The notes: generated by a model from the letters alone, not told the origin. A stretch of DNA of 64,000 nt from Kerstersia similis (GCF_965139615.1 NZ_CBCSIQ010000001.1:186001-250000), one strand, 5' to 3'; shown: positions 32,458-42,002, counted from the stretch's first letter. Numbers and translations are program-made.

Positions 32458-34755
32458 ATGACGAAAATTCATAATTTGGGTTTCCCCCGTATCGGTGCGC
32501 AACGGGAACTCAAACGTGCAGTGGAAGCGTATTGGGCGGGCAAGCAGGATCAGGCAGCCTTGACGGCCACGGGGGCGCAACTGCGCGCTGCGCATTGGCG
32601 TGTGCAGGCCGAGGCGGGGGTAGCGCAGGTGCCGGTAGGGGATTTCGCCTGGTATGACCACATCCTGGAGTGGAGCACGCTGCTGGGGGCGGTGCCGGCG
32701 CGTTTTGGCCATCCGTCCGGTGCGGACGTCGATCTGGATACCCTGTTTCGCATGGGGCGTGGCCGGGCACCGTCCGGTACACCGGCTGCGGCCTGCGAAA
32801 TGACCAAGTGGTTCGATACGAACTATCACTACATCGTTCCCGAGCTGACCCCGGGCCAGACGTTCCGCATTGCACGCGATTATCTGTTTGAACAGGTGGC
32901 CGAGGCACAGGCCTTGGGCTATCAAGCCAAACCGGTGATCCCGGGGCCGTTGACCTGGCTGTGGCTGGGCAAGGGCGATGCGTTTTCCGGCGGTGCCGGT
33001 GATGAAGGCAAGCTGGCGCTGCTGCCGTCGCTGCTGCCCGTGTACGCGGATATTCTGGCCCGGCTGGCGAATCAGGGCGTTGAATGGGTGCAGATCGACG
33101 AGCCCATTCTGGTGCTGGATTTGCCGCAGGCCTGGCGCGATGCTTTTGGCGCGGTCTATGCCCGCCTGGGCCATGTCGGCCCCAAGGTATTGCTGGCGAC
33201 GTATTTCGGCGGATTGCAGGACAATCTGGCGACGGCTGCCGCGCTGCCCGTGGCCGGTTTGCATGTGGATCTGGTGCGCGCTCCGGTGCAGCTGGATGCC
33301 GTCCTGGACGCCCTGGGCGCCGACAAGATTCTGTCGGCCGGCGTGATCAATGGCCGCAATATCTGGCGCACGGATCTTGACGCTGCGGCGGCGCTGCTGG
33401 CGCCTGCCCAGGAACGCCTGGGCGAGCGCCTCTGGTTGGCGCCCTCGTGCTCGCTGCTGCACGTGCCGGTGGATCTGGCCCACGAGACCGAGCTGGATGC
33501 GGAATTGAAAAGCTGGCTGTCCTTTGCCGTACAGAAACTGGACGAAGTGAAGTGGCTGGCCGCTGCGGTGCGGGGCAATGCCGACGCAGCAACGCAGGCA
33601 GCGCTGGCGGCCCAGCGCAAGGCGCTGGAAGCGCGTCGTCACTCGCGTCGCATCCATAACCCCGCCGTGGAGCGTCGCCTGGGGGCGGTGGCCGAGGTGT
33701 CGCGCGAGCGTGCACCTTTCCCTGAACGTCTGCTTGCCCAGCAGAACTTGCTCCGGCTCCCGGCATACCCGACGACCACGATAGGATCTTTCCCGCAAAC
33801 GGCGGAAATCCGCGCGCTGCGCCGTGATTGGAAGTCCGGTGCCTTGACTGATGCGGCTTATGAGGCGGCCATCCGCAAAGAGATCGAAGCGGTGATCCGC
33901 TTTCAGGAAGAAGTGGGGCTGGATGTTCTGGTGCACGGCGAACCCGAGCGCAACGATATGGTGGAATATTTCGGTGAGCTGCTGGCCGGCTTTGCGTTTA
34001 CCCGCAACGGCTGGGTGCAGAGCTACGGTTCCCGCTGCGTCAAGCCGCCTATCATTTTCGGTGACGTTGCCCGTCTGGCGCCCATGACCGTGGGCTGGTC
34101 TGCCTATGCCCAGTCCCTGACCGAGCGTCCCGTCAAGGGCATGCTGACTGGCCCGGTCACGATTTTGCAATGGTCGTTTGTGCGTGACGACCAGCCGCGC
34201 GAAGATACGTGCCGGCAGCTGGCGCTGGCGTTGCGCGATGAAGTGGTGGATCTGGAGCAGGCGGGTATCCGTGTCATCCAGATCGACGAGCCCGCCATTC
34301 GCGAAGGCCTGCCCTTGCGCCGTGCCGACTGGGAGGCGTATCTGGATTGGGCAGTGGACTGCTTCCGCCTCTCGGTGGCGGGTGTGCGTGACGATACGCA
34401 GATCCACACCCACATGTGCTATGCGGAGTTCAATGACATCATCGACGCTATCGCCGCCATGGATGCGGATGTCATCACCATTGAAACCTCGCGTTCGAAC
34501 ATGGAGCTGCTGGAAGCCTTTGAAACGTTCCATTACCCGAACGACATCGGCCCTGGCGTCTATGACATTCACTCGCCCAATGTGCCGGAAGTTCAGTGGA
34601 TGGTCGAGCTGATGAAGAAGGCGGCGTCGCGCTTGCCCAAGGAACGTCTGTGGGTGAATCCGGATTGCGGCCTGAAGACGCGCGCCTGGCCGGAAACCAG
34701 GGCGGCCTTGGAAGCCATGGTGGAGGCCGCGCGCGAACTGCGCAAGGCAGCGTGA
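32458..34755 (+). CDS. metE: Cobalamin-independent methionine synthase
   Basis: 765 residues (family about 755). It transfers a methyl group from 5-methyltetrahydropteroyl-tri-glutamate to homocysteine. The N-terminal barrel begins MTKIHNLGFPRIGAQRELK. The catalytic barrel carries TTTIGSFPQT, GEPERNDMVEYFGE, the zinc ligands in QIHTHMCYAEFND and the final NPDCGLKTR cysteine. It is divergently transcribed from its activator metR. Confidence 0.97.
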   Translation: MTKIHNLGFPRIGAQRELKRAVEAYWAGKQDQAALTATGAQLRAAHWRVQAEAGVAQVPVGDFAWYDHILEWSTLLGAVPARFGHPSGADVDLDTLFRMGRGRAPSGTPAAACEMTKWFDTNYHYIVPELTPGQTFRIARDYLFEQVAEAQALGYQAKPVIPGPLTWLWLGKGDAFSGGAGDEGKLALLPSLLPVYADILARLANQGVEWVQIDEPILVLDLPQAWRDAFGAVYARLGHVGPKVLLATYFGGLQDNLATAAALPVAGLHVDLVRAPVQLDAVLDALGADKILSAGVINGRNIWRTDLDAAAALLAPAQERLGERLWLAPSCSLLHVPVDLAHETELDAELKSWLSFAVQKLDEVKWLAAAVRGNADAATQAALAAQRKALEARRHSRRIHNPAVERRLGAVAEVSRERAPFPERLLAQQNLLRLPAYPTTTIGSFPQTAEIRALRRDWKSGALTDAAYEAAIRKEIEAVIRFQEEVGLDVLVHGEPERNDMVEYFGELLAGFAFTRNGWVQSYGSRCVKPPIIFGDVARLAPMTVGWSAYAQSLTERPVKGMLTGPVTILQWSFVRDDQPREDTCRQLALALRDEVVDLEQAGIRVIQIDEPAIREGLPLRRADWEAYLDWAVDCFRLSVAGVRDDTQIHTHMCYAEFNDIIDAIAAMDADVITIETSRSNMELLEAFETFHYPNDIGPGVYDIHSPNVPEVQWMVELMKKAASRLPKERLWVNPDCGLKTRAWPETRAALEAMVEAARELRKAA

Positions 34756-34806
34756 TGGCCTGAGCGGCTGGCCGAGGACATGAGGGCGCGGCGGGTGCCG
34801 CCGAAC

Positions 34807-34839
34807 GGTTCTGCCGGATGATTACAATCCGGCGGAACC
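34807..34839 (+). terminator. Stem-loop after metE
   Basis: GGTTCTGCCGGAT and ATCCGGCGGAACC form a 13-bp stem with one mismatch and a 7-base loop, 51 bp past the metE stop. No T tract follows, so this is a possible terminator or mRNA-end structure only. Confidence 0.4.
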
Positions 34840-34887
34840 GGACATGATCTGAAACCTCTGGATCGGTCAGCCACGATACAAGGCGAT

Positions 34888-35652
34888 ATGAATCTCAACA
34901 CGCTCGAACGGCACCTGGATGCCTCGCCCCTGCTGAAGGCGCACAAATCCTATTTCCTGAACCTGGCTCAGCCGATTGTGGCGATCCGCTTGGGCCAGTC
35001 CCAGGGCGCGGCGCGGCAAAGCCGCTTTGGCGGCCAGCCCGTGGTACCCGTGGGGTTTGCCTGGCCCGAGCATCCGGAGGGGCATTATCTGTTTGTCGGG
35101 CAGATCAATTTCGCGGAATTGCCAGCTGGGCCGGACCGCCCGGCTGAGCTGCCCGCCAGCGGTCTGTTGTCCCTGTTCTATGGTTTTGATGAGGACGACG
35201 CCATTTTCTGGCGTGACGAAAACTACCTCAAAGCGTACTACTGGCCAAATACCAGTGACTTGCACGAGATTCAGGCGCCCCACCGCTGGGTAACGCGCAG
35301 CCATGAGCTGCGTTTTGAAAACGGCATCGACATTCCTCGCCACGAGGAACTCCGCGATGACTGGCCTGTGTCGTTCGACGAGATCAGCGATTGGTTCGAA
35401 GCCCTGGAAGAAAGCGGCGATTTGCCGCGCGACTATCTGTTGGGGCGGCCCTCCTGGGACAGTCTGGCCTATGACCCGACGCCGAACCTGAAGGAGCATC
35501 CCAGCGGCTCGCATTGGCGCTCGCTGCTGACTTTGCAGTCGCATGAGGCCTTCAATTGGTGCTGGCAGGATGGCGCGCGGCTCATGGCCTTTATCGAGGA
35601 TGACAAGCTGCGCGCCCATGACTTCAACCGTCTGCAGGTGGATTGCGGTTGA
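34888..35652 (+). CDS. DUF1963 (YwqG-like) protein
   Basis: A 254-residue cytoplasmic protein. SRFGGQPVVPVGFAWPEHPEGHYLFVGQINFAELP and GLLSLFYGFDEDDAIFW are hallmarks of DUF1963/YwqG proteins. The C-terminal GSHWRSLLTLQSHEAFNWCWQDGARLMAFIEDDKLRAHDF also fits the family. The biochemical role of the family is not known. It follows metE by about 130 bp with a stem-loop between, so co-expression is uncertain. Confidence 0.85.
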   Translation: MNLNTLERHLDASPLLKAHKSYFLNLAQPIVAIRLGQSQGAARQSRFGGQPVVPVGFAWPEHPEGHYLFVGQINFAELPAGPDRPAELPASGLLSLFYGFDEDDAIFWRDENYLKAYYWPNTSDLHEIQAPHRWVTRSHELRFENGIDIPRHEELRDDWPVSFDEISDWFEALEESGDLPRDYLLGRPSWDSLAYDPTPNLKEHPSGSHWRSLLTLQSHEAFNWCWQDGARLMAFIEDDKLRAHDFNRLQVDCG

Positions 35653-35782
35653 AGGCAAGCCGCGCTTTGCGGCACGCGGGCCCGTTCCGCACTTGCCGGA
35701 CAAAGACGGAAGCCGGAACGAAAGCGCGCAGGCCCGGCGGGCATGGCGGCGGATGGGGGGGCCCATCGCGAGCCGTGGCGGG

Positions 35783-36655
35783 TCAGTGTGGGCGGGTGGC
35801 GGTCCACTGCACGGCAAAGACGCTGGCCAGCACGATGACCAGCCCCACCAGCGCCGTACCGGTGATGGATTGCGCCAGCAGAACCCACCCCAGCACCACG
35901 GCAGTCAGGGGGCTGAGCAGGCCCAGGGACGCAACGGCCACAGTAGGCAGGCGGGCAACGCCACGGAACCAGAGCGCGTAAGCAAGCATCGCACCTGCCA
36001 GGCACAGATAGGCATAGGCAGACCACTGCGCCAGCGTTAGCGTGGGCAGCGGTGGTTCAAGCAGCCAGACGACGGGGGCCAGCATCAGGCCACCGATCAG
36101 CAATTGCCAGCCGGTCAGCGCCAGCACCGGCATGTCCAGTTTCCAGCGATGGGTCAGCCAGACGCCGGTTGCCATGGCGGCGGCGCCCAGCAGGGCGGCA
36201 GCAATGCCGATAGGCTCGAAGACCGTCTGTGGCGAGAGCAGCAAAATACCCATGCCCAGCACGCCGGCAACGGCTGCCCAAAGCGTGCTGCGCAAGGGCG
36301 AACGGCCGTCGATGCTCCAGCTCAGCAGCATGATCAGCAAGGGTTGGATGGCGCCCAGTACGGCTGCCAGGCCGCCGGGCAGCCGGTAGGCGGCGACGAA
36401 CAGCAAGGCCTGAAAAATACCGATATTCAGTGCGCTCAAGACAATCAGGCGCCACCAGTTCTGACGGGCTGGCCGGCAGCGGGTGAACAGCAGCAAGAGG
36501 ATGCCGGCGGGCAGAACCCGGATGAGCGCCGCGGTGAACGGGCGATCCGGAGGCAGAATTTCAGACGTCACGATATAGGTTGAACCCCATATGCTGGGGC
36601 CCAGGGCTGTCAGCAGGACATCACGCCAGGGAAGGGAGGCAGGAGAGGCGTTCAT
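35783..36655 (-). CDS. EamA/DMT-family transporter
   Basis: 290 residues with ten predicted helices in two EamA repeats. LLTALGPSIWGSTYIVTSE opens the first, and WLTHRWKLDMPVLALTGWQLLIGGLML begins the second. DMT exporters of this branch move metabolites or amino acids outwards. It is divergent from a MarR gene, and the 62-bp gap holds two palindromic operators, so repression by that MarR protein is likely. Confidence 0.9.
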   Translation of the reverse strand: MNASPASLPWRDVLLTALGPSIWGSTYIVTSEILPPDRPFTAALIRVLPAGILLLLFTRCRPARQNWWRLIVLSALNIGIFQALLFVAAYRLPGGLAAVLGAIQPLLIMLLSWSIDGRSPLRSTLWAAVAGVLGMGILLLSPQTVFEPIGIAAALLGAAAMATGVWLTHRWKLDMPVLALTGWQLLIGGLMLAPVVWLLEPPLPTLTLAQWSAYAYLCLAGAMLAYALWFRGVARLPTVAVASLGLLSPLTAVVLGWVLLAQSITGTALVGLVIVLASVFAVQWTATRPH

Positions 36656-36660
36656 GAATT

Positions 36661-36716
36661 TATCTTTAGTTCAAGGTAAAATCATTGTGTACATTAAATA
36701 CCTTGAAGTCAAGATA
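36661..36716. promoter_or_regulatory. Two 18-bp MarR-type operators in inverted arrangement
   Basis: TATCTTTAGTTCAAGGTA (36661-36678) and TACCTTGAAGTCAAGATA (36699-36716) are inverted copies at 15 of 18 positions. Each is itself an imperfect palindrome of the form TAYCTTGA-NN-TCAAGRTA. The second ends one base before the ATG of the MarR gene, the first is 5 bp from the EamA start. Confidence 0.75.
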
Positions 36717-36717
36717 A

Positions 36718-37260
36718 ATGAACGACGCCCATACCCCCCGTCCAGCAGACTCGGTAGATGCCATTCTTGCGCAATGGCGGCGCGAACGCCCGGAGCTGGA
36801 TGCCCGGCCCATGGGGCCGATCGGACGCATCAAGCGTTGCGCCGGCTTGCTGGAGCCACAGCTGGAAGCGGCGCTGGCCGAGTTCGAGCTGGCAGTGTGG
36901 GAGTTCGATATGCTGGCGACCTTGCGGCGCGCGGGCCAGCCATACTGCCTGAGCCCGACGGAACTGTTTTCTTCGCTGATGGTGACATCTGGCACGATGA
37001 CGCACAGGCTCAAGCGGATGGAGGCTCGGCAGTTCATCGAGCGTGTGCCCAATGCGCAGGATGCGCGCAGCATGCTGGTGCAGCTGACCGCATCCGGCCT
37101 GTCCTTGATCAATCGCGCTGTGGAGGTTTTTGTCGAACACGAACGGCAGATACTGTCCCGGATTCCGGCCGAGGTTCTGGCGGATCTCGACGATAAACTG
37201 GCCCGGCTGCTGGTGGCCCTGGAAGGCGAGCCCGGCCAGGGCGGCTCGGGAGCCGCCTAG
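36718..37260 (+). CDS. MarR-family regulator of the divergent DMT transporter
   Basis: 180 residues. The MarR winged helix occupies about 60-140: EFDMLATLRRAGQPYCLSPTELFSSLMVTSGTMTHRLKRME, then the wing IERVPNAQDARSMLVQLT. It probably binds the two palindromes between its start and the EamA gene. The first 50 residues are an extra N-terminal helix region. The start codon follows the operator directly, with no clear Shine-Dalgarno. Confidence 0.88.
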   Translation: MNDAHTPRPADSVDAILAQWRRERPELDARPMGPIGRIKRCAGLLEPQLEAALAEFELAVWEFDMLATLRRAGQPYCLSPTELFSSLMVTSGTMTHRLKRMEARQFIERVPNAQDARSMLVQLTASGLSLINRAVEVFVEHERQILSRIPAEVLADLDDKLARLLVALEGEPGQGGSGAA

Positions 37261-37292
37261 GAAAGTCGCTGTCACCAGGGCTGAGCCGCCGC

Positions 37293-38441
37293 TCAGCGTG
37301 GTGGCCGCAGTGAGGATTGCTCGTAGATGGCCGGCGTGACGCGCCGGGAAATATCCGAGGGACGGAGCCGGGCCACGTGCGCATATTTGCTGAGAAAGTC
37401 AGAATCCAGCCCCAGGTCCGGCCGGCCGCTGGTGAGAACTTTGCGGGGCGGCTGGCCCGCAGGCAGTGGCGCCGCGATGGGCGGGGCAAGCAGCTTGCGG
37501 GGTTCGCAGGGCGCCAGGGGGATCTCGGCGCCGGTATCGTCCACCGTCAGGCTGGCCCTGAATTTCATGGCTTCGGGCATGGGGGAATGCGTCGGGTACT
37601 GGCTTTGCAATATCTGGTTGAAAAGCTGGTACAGGGGCAGCTGGGTGGGCAGGTTGGCTTGTAGGCGGGCTTGGGAAAGAATGGGGTAGAAGGGGGGATG
37701 GTTGATGATCAGCCCTTCTCCTTCGGCCTGGGCCTGCCGCACCGCACGCTGTAGGGGTGAGCCGTCGTACAGCCGGTGATTGCTGATCCAGGTTTTGATG
37801 ATGAGCAGCCCGGGTTGGTGGATATCGCGGGCCAGGACGAAGACGCCACGCGGCGTGGTGATCATCCAGTCGCGTTGCATGGGCGAGTGCTGGTAGAGCG
37901 TGAGCAGGCCGTGCAGGTGGGAAATCAGGTTGCCCAGTTCGGCCAGCACCGTTTGGTGATCTATGGTGCCCAGACGATGGTAGAGCCGCATCTGCGCATG
38001 CTGGCTGAGACGCACCAGGATATGGACATGCAGCTGATGCGTGCGGGCAGGGATGGTCAGAACTTCAAGTTGCAGATGGACGCGGCCATCGAGTTCGCTG
38101 GCCATCCAGTGCATTTGCCGGTAGTAGCCTTTGCGGAAGCCCGTGTTTTCCGGGATATGGGTTTCGCTGTAGATCAGCAGGCCGGGGGCAATCATATTGC
38201 GCGCCCAGCGCGTCAGTTGCTTGAAAGACGAGATGCGTTTCCTGCCGGGTTCCGGACGGGCATGGCGGTTCAGGCTGGATTGTTGCTGCCTGGCTGCCTG
38301 GCTCAGCAAGTGCTTGCTCATGCCATAGGCCAGCGTTTCATTGACGCTGAGGACGGCGGATTCGGCGGTCATGCCGGGTGCCGGTTCGGCCGGACTGGCG
38401 GATGACTGGGGCCTGGGCGGGGAAGAGCCTGAGCGGGACAT
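37293..38441 (-). CDS. Unrecognised conserved-looking protein
   Basis: 382 residues with no family I recognise. It has no signal peptide and no membrane helices. The N-terminal 60 residues are polar and Ser/Pro/Gln-rich. Residues 80-270 look like a compact alpha/beta domain rich in His and Gln: HQLHVHILVRLSQHAQMRLYHRL, DWMITTPRGVFVLARDIHQPGLLIIKTWI, and INHPPFYPIL. The C terminus is Pro-rich, then basic. It is transcribed alone. A Fur-like sequence lies about 92 bp upstream. A cytoplasmic enzyme or binding protein is as far as I can go. Confidence 0.7.
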   Translation of the reverse strand: MSRSGSSPPRPQSSASPAEPAPGMTAESAVLSVNETLAYGMSKHLLSQAARQQQSSLNRHARPEPGRKRISSFKQLTRWARNMIAPGLLIYSETHIPENTGFRKGYYRQMHWMASELDGRVHLQLEVLTIPARTHQLHVHILVRLSQHAQMRLYHRLGTIDHQTVLAELGNLISHLHGLLTLYQHSPMQRDWMITTPRGVFVLARDIHQPGLLIIKTWISNHRLYDGSPLQRAVRQAQAEGEGLIINHPPFYPILSQARLQANLPTQLPLYQLFNQILQSQYPTHSPMPEAMKFRASLTVDDTGAEIPLAPCEPRKLLAPPIAAPLPAGQPPRKVLTSGRPDLGLDSDFLSKYAHVARLRPSDISRRVTPAIYEQSSLRPPR

Positions 38442-38532
38442 GGCAGTATTTTTGGGCTGGGCGGGCGAATCCGGTTAGACGGCGCATCGGTGGCGGGCGG
38501 CCGATCTGCTGCAGTACCGTAGCTGGAAATTA

Positions 38533-38551
38533 ATCAATGATAATGATTTGT
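38533..38551. promoter_or_regulatory. Fur-box-like sequence
   Basis: ATCAATGATAATGATTTGT matches the 19-bp Fur consensus at 12 positions, including the central AATGATAAT. It stands out in the AT-rich gap between the unrecognised gene and dnaB, 92 bp upstream of the former. Confidence 0.45.
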
Positions 38552-38819
38552 ATGTTTTCTTTTGAGTGGGTTCCCGAATTTCTTAAAAATTAGGGATTTT
38601 CCTAGCGCAACCCCTGGACAGGGCGGACTGAGCAGCGCGTGGGTTGCTGGCGAGGGCGGGCCGCAGGCGTCTTCTGTCGGCCGCCGGGCCGAGCCGGATT
38701 GCCCGTGGCGGTTTAGTGCGACAATATCGGCTTTGCATACGTACTTTCCCCCGGGGTGTCCCCGCCGGCGAAAGAGGTATGCGCCTGTCTGACGGGCTGT
38801 TTATGGAGTACTGCGCGCT

Positions 38820-40211
38820 GTGAGTGCCTTGCCTGCTGAGTCTCAACTGGATTACCTGCGTGTGCCGCCGCATTCCATCGAAGCCGAACAATCGGTGCTC
38901 GGTGGTCTGCTGCTGGACAATGGCGCGTGGGATCGCATTGCCGACGTTCTTACCGAAGAAGACTTTTATCGTCACGATCACCGTCTGATCTGGCTGCATA
39001 TCGTCCGTCTCATCAACCTGGCGCGGCCGGCTGACGTCATTACCGTCAATGAATCGCTTGCCAGTTCGGGCAAGAACGAAGAGGCCGGCGGGCTGGCTTA
39101 TCTCAATGCGCTGGCGCACAACACGCCTTCGGCCGCGAATATCCGCCGCTATGCGGAAATCGTGCGCGAGCGCGCCATGTTGCGCAAGCTGGTGACGGTG
39201 GCTGATGACATCGCCGCGGCAGCCTTTAACCCGCAGGGCAAGGACGCCCGCCAGTTGCTGGATGAAGCCGAAGCCAAGGTGTTCCAGATTGCTCAGGAAG
39301 GTGCCCGCGGCGCGGCGGGTTTCCAGGAAATCCAGCCGCTGCTGCAGCAGGTGGTCGAGCGTATCGACGAGCTGTACCACCGCGACAGCACCTCGGATGT
39401 GACCGGCGTACCCACGGGTTTTGCCGATCTGGACAAGATGACTTCCGGCCTGCAGCCGGGCGACCTGGTGATCGTTGCCGGCCGTCCCTCCATGGGCAAG
39501 ACTTCGTTCTCGATGAACATCGGCGAGCATGTAGCCATCAATGAAGGCCTGCCGGTTGCCGTGTTCTCCATGGAAATGGGAGCGGTGCAGCTGGCCATGC
39601 GTATGCTGGGTTCGGTAGGCTTGCTGGACCAGCACCGCATGCGTACCGGCAAGCTGCTGGCCGAAGACTGGCCGCGTGTGACCCATGCGGTCAAGACCAT
39701 GCAGGAAGCGCAGGTCTATATCGACGAAACCCCAGCCCTGACAGCCATCGAACTGCGCGCCCGCGCCCGGCGCCTGGCGCGCCAGTGCGGACAGCTGGGC
39801 CTGATCATCATCGACTATATTCAGCTGATGTCAGCCAGCTCCGCAGGCGAGAACCGAGCAACTGAAATTTCCGAGATCAGCCGTTCGCTCAAGGGCCTGG
39901 CCAAGGAACTGAATTGCCCGCTGATCGCGCTGTCGCAGCTGAACCGCAGTCTGGAACAGCGTCCTAACAAGCGTCCGGTGATGAGTGACTTGCGCGAATC
40001 CGGCGCTATCGAGCAGGACGCCGACGTGATTCTGTTCATCTACCGTGATGAGGTGTACAACCCGGATTCCCCGGACAAGGGCACGGCGGAAATCATCATC
40101 GGCAAGCAGCGTAACGGCCCTATCGGTACCGTGCGCCTGACCTTCCAGGGTTCGAGCACCCGCTTCCTGAACTACACCCAGGGCAATGCCATGATTGATT
40201 CGGGCTATTAA
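38820..40211 (+). CDS. dnaB: Replicative DNA helicase DnaB
   Basis: 463 residues. The N-terminal DnaG-binding domain (PPHSIEAEQSVLGGLLLDNGAWDRI) precedes the RecA-like hexamer motor with Walker A GRPSMGKTS near residue 221, Walker B LIIIDYIQLM near 335, and DLRESGAIEQDADVILFIYRDE. It unwinds DNA at replication forks. The start is a GTG at 38820 with GGAG eleven bases upstream. No alternative ATG preserves the conserved N terminus. It is followed by a strong terminator. Confidence 0.97.
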   Translation: MSALPAESQLDYLRVPPHSIEAEQSVLGGLLLDNGAWDRIADVLTEEDFYRHDHRLIWLHIVRLINLARPADVITVNESLASSGKNEEAGGLAYLNALAHNTPSAANIRRYAEIVRERAMLRKLVTVADDIAAAAFNPQGKDARQLLDEAEAKVFQIAQEGARGAAGFQEIQPLLQQVVERIDELYHRDSTSDVTGVPTGFADLDKMTSGLQPGDLVIVAGRPSMGKTSFSMNIGEHVAINEGLPVAVFSMEMGAVQLAMRMLGSVGLLDQHRMRTGKLLAEDWPRVTHAVKTMQEAQVYIDETPALTAIELRARARRLARQCGQLGLIIIDYIQLMSASSAGENRATEISEISRSLKGLAKELNCPLIALSQLNRSLEQRPNKRPVMSDLRESGAIEQDADVILFIYRDEVYNPDSPDKGTAEIIIGKQRNGPIGTVRLTFQGSSTRFLNYTQGNAMIDSGY

Positions 40212-40246
40212 GTGCCTGGCCCGGGCGCTTGCGCCGAGAGCATCTC

Positions 40247-40272
40247 ACGCCAGCCTGGGGGCTGGCGTTTTT
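40247..40272 (+). terminator. Rho-independent terminator of dnaB
   Basis: ACGCCAGCC and GGCTGGCGT form a 9-bp stem with a TGGG loop, followed by a T tract, 36 bp past the stop. Confidence 0.9.
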
Positions 40273-40342
40273 GTTTCCAGCCGTCGCACTGCCGGACGAG
40301 GGCCATGCCGCCTGCGGCCCGCCGCCACGCCGGACCGGCTAT

Positions 40343-41347
40343 CTATCTGGCTTCGGGCGACATGGCCGCCGCCATGTCACAGGCGACGCGCAACGAGGCT
40401 TCGTCGGCAATGCCCTTGCCGGCGATGTCGAATGCCGTGCCGTGGTCCACGCTGGTGCGTACGATGGGCAGGCCGGCGGTGATGTTCACGCCCTGATCCA
40501 GCCCCAGGTACTTGACCGGGATCAGGCCCTGGTCGTGGTACTGGGCAACCACGATATCGAATTCACCCTGTCGGGCGCGCATGAATACCGTGTCTCCCGG
40601 CCAGGGGCCGCTGGCATCGTAGCCCTGGGCTCTGGCCCAGGCGATGGCAGGGGCGATGATGTCCCGGTCTTCCAGGCCGAATTTCCCGCCTTCCCCGGCG
40701 TGCGGGTTCAGGCCCGCGACGGCGATGCGGGGATGCGCCACGCCCAGCTGGCGGCACACCCGATGCGCCAGCGCCAGCGAGCGCCGCTGGCCTGCCGGCG
40801 TGATGCGCGCCGGAACCTCCGACAGGGCGATATGGATAGTGGCCAGCAGCACGCGCAGGCAGTCGTTGACGAGCACCATGGCATAGTCATCGGTGGCGCA
40901 GCGCGTCGCCAGGATCTCCGTGTGGCCCGGGAAATCGACACCCGCCGCCTGCAGGGCTTCCTTGTGGATGGGGGCTGTCACAACCGCATGCAGGTGTCCG
41001 GCCAGCGTATCGTCGATGGCATGGCAAATGGCCTCGTAGGCCGATCGTCCCGCCAACGCGCTGACCTGGCCCAGCGGCAGCTCGGCAGGCAGCGGCGTGG
41101 CGCGCGAGATGACGGGAATGAGGCCGGGACGGAAACAGGCGTCGCGGGGGTGGTCTATGGCCTGAAGCTCCAGGCTGGCGGCAGCCGCGCCACTGTAAGC
41201 GCGGGCGCGCGCCAGGGCACCCGCGTCGCCATAGACGATGGCCGGGTAGGGCAGCCCCTTGGCATAGAGTTTCAGTACGAGTTCCGGGCCGATGCCGGCG
41301 GCATCGCCCAAGGTGATGCCCAGCGGGCGCGGGAGGGTGTTCGACAT
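40343..41347 (-). CDS. pdxA: 4-hydroxythreonine-4-phosphate dehydrogenase (PdxA family)
   Basis: 334 residues (family about 330), converting 4-phosphohydroxy-L-threonine in pyridoxal phosphate synthesis. GITLGDAAGIGPELVLK at the N terminus, VVTAPIHKEAL near residue 137, FPGHTEILA, and AGLNPHAGEGGKFGLED are family marks. FDIVVAQYHDQGLIPVKYL, GVNITAGLPIVRTSVDHGTAFDIAGKGIA complete the metal and substrate site. The start at 41347 (MSNTLPRPLGIT) is preferred over the open extension. A PdxA2-type catabolic paralogue cannot be excluded. Confidence 0.92.
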   Translation of the reverse strand: MSNTLPRPLGITLGDAAGIGPELVLKLYAKGLPYPAIVYGDAGALARARAYSGAAAASLELQAIDHPRDACFRPGLIPVISRATPLPAELPLGQVSALAGRSAYEAICHAIDDTLAGHLHAVVTAPIHKEALQAAGVDFPGHTEILATRCATDDYAMVLVNDCLRVLLATIHIALSEVPARITPAGQRRSLALAHRVCRQLGVAHPRIAVAGLNPHAGEGGKFGLEDRDIIAPAIAWARAQGYDASGPWPGDTVFMRARQGEFDIVVAQYHDQGLIPVKYLGLDQGVNITAGLPIVRTSVDHGTAFDIAGKGIADEASLRVACDMAAAMSPEAR

Positions 41348-41591
41348 TTCACCATTATCGCGCCGCAGCCCGGCGCCGCAGCGATCCGGCAGGATTTTGC
41401 CTGGCATTTTGGCAGGCGCTGTTGCACAATTCAGACCAAAGGCAGCCTTCGCATCGCCTTGCCTGTGCTTCCGGGCGCCTCAGCCTGTCTTTTTTGCCGG
41501 ATCGTATGCCCCGCTTTCCTTGCTCCGCCACCTGCTTGTCCGCCGCCCACGCGGCGCTGCAGGTGCTGGCCGGCCTGTCCGGGAGGCAGGC

Positions 41592-42002
41592 ATGAAGCCT
41601 GAAGAGCAGGCCCCGCCCGTGAACGTCCCCGTACGTAACCGGGTCGTGCGCTGGGGATACTTCGCGCTGGGGCTGGCGCTGGTCGGTCTGGGCATCATCG
41701 GCGCGTTGCTGCCCGTGATGCCGACCACCGTTTTCCTGATCGGTGCCGCATGGTGTTTTGCGCGTTCTTCGCCGCGCTGGGAGCAGTGGCTGCTGAATCA
41801 TCCGTCCTTTGGGCCGGTATTGCGCAACTGGCAGGCCAGGGGGGCGATCGCTCCACGGGCCAAGGCCTATGCCTGCAGCGGTATTGCAGCCGGCTATGCC
41901 ATTTTCTTCCTGTCCGCCCAGCCCGGGCTGTGGCTGGCGCTGGGCGTGGGCGTGTTCATGCTGGCTTCCGCGGCTTATATCCTGACGCGGCCCAGCGCCT
42001 GA
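41592..42002 (+). CDS. DUF454 (YbaN-like) inner-membrane protein
   Basis: 136 residues with three to four helices: YFALGLALVGLGIIGALLPVMPTTVFLIGAAWCFARSSPR is the YbaN/DUF454 hallmark, followed by WLLNHPSFGPVLRNW. The function of the family is not established. The ATG at 41592 has GGAGG nine bases upstream. Confidence 0.85.
   Translation: MKPEEQAPPVNVPVRNRVVRWGYFALGLALVGLGIIGALLPVMPTTVFLIGAAWCFARSSPRWEQWLLNHPSFGPVLRNWQARGAIAPRAKAYACSGIAAGYAIFFLSAQPGLWLALGVGVFMLASAAYILTRPSA

Noticed and set aside
32452..34572. A 706-codon open frame antisense to metE
   Set aside because: It mirrors the metE reading frame in G+C-rich DNA, has Arg/Gln/His-rich composition, no domain and no ribosome site. It is a shadow.
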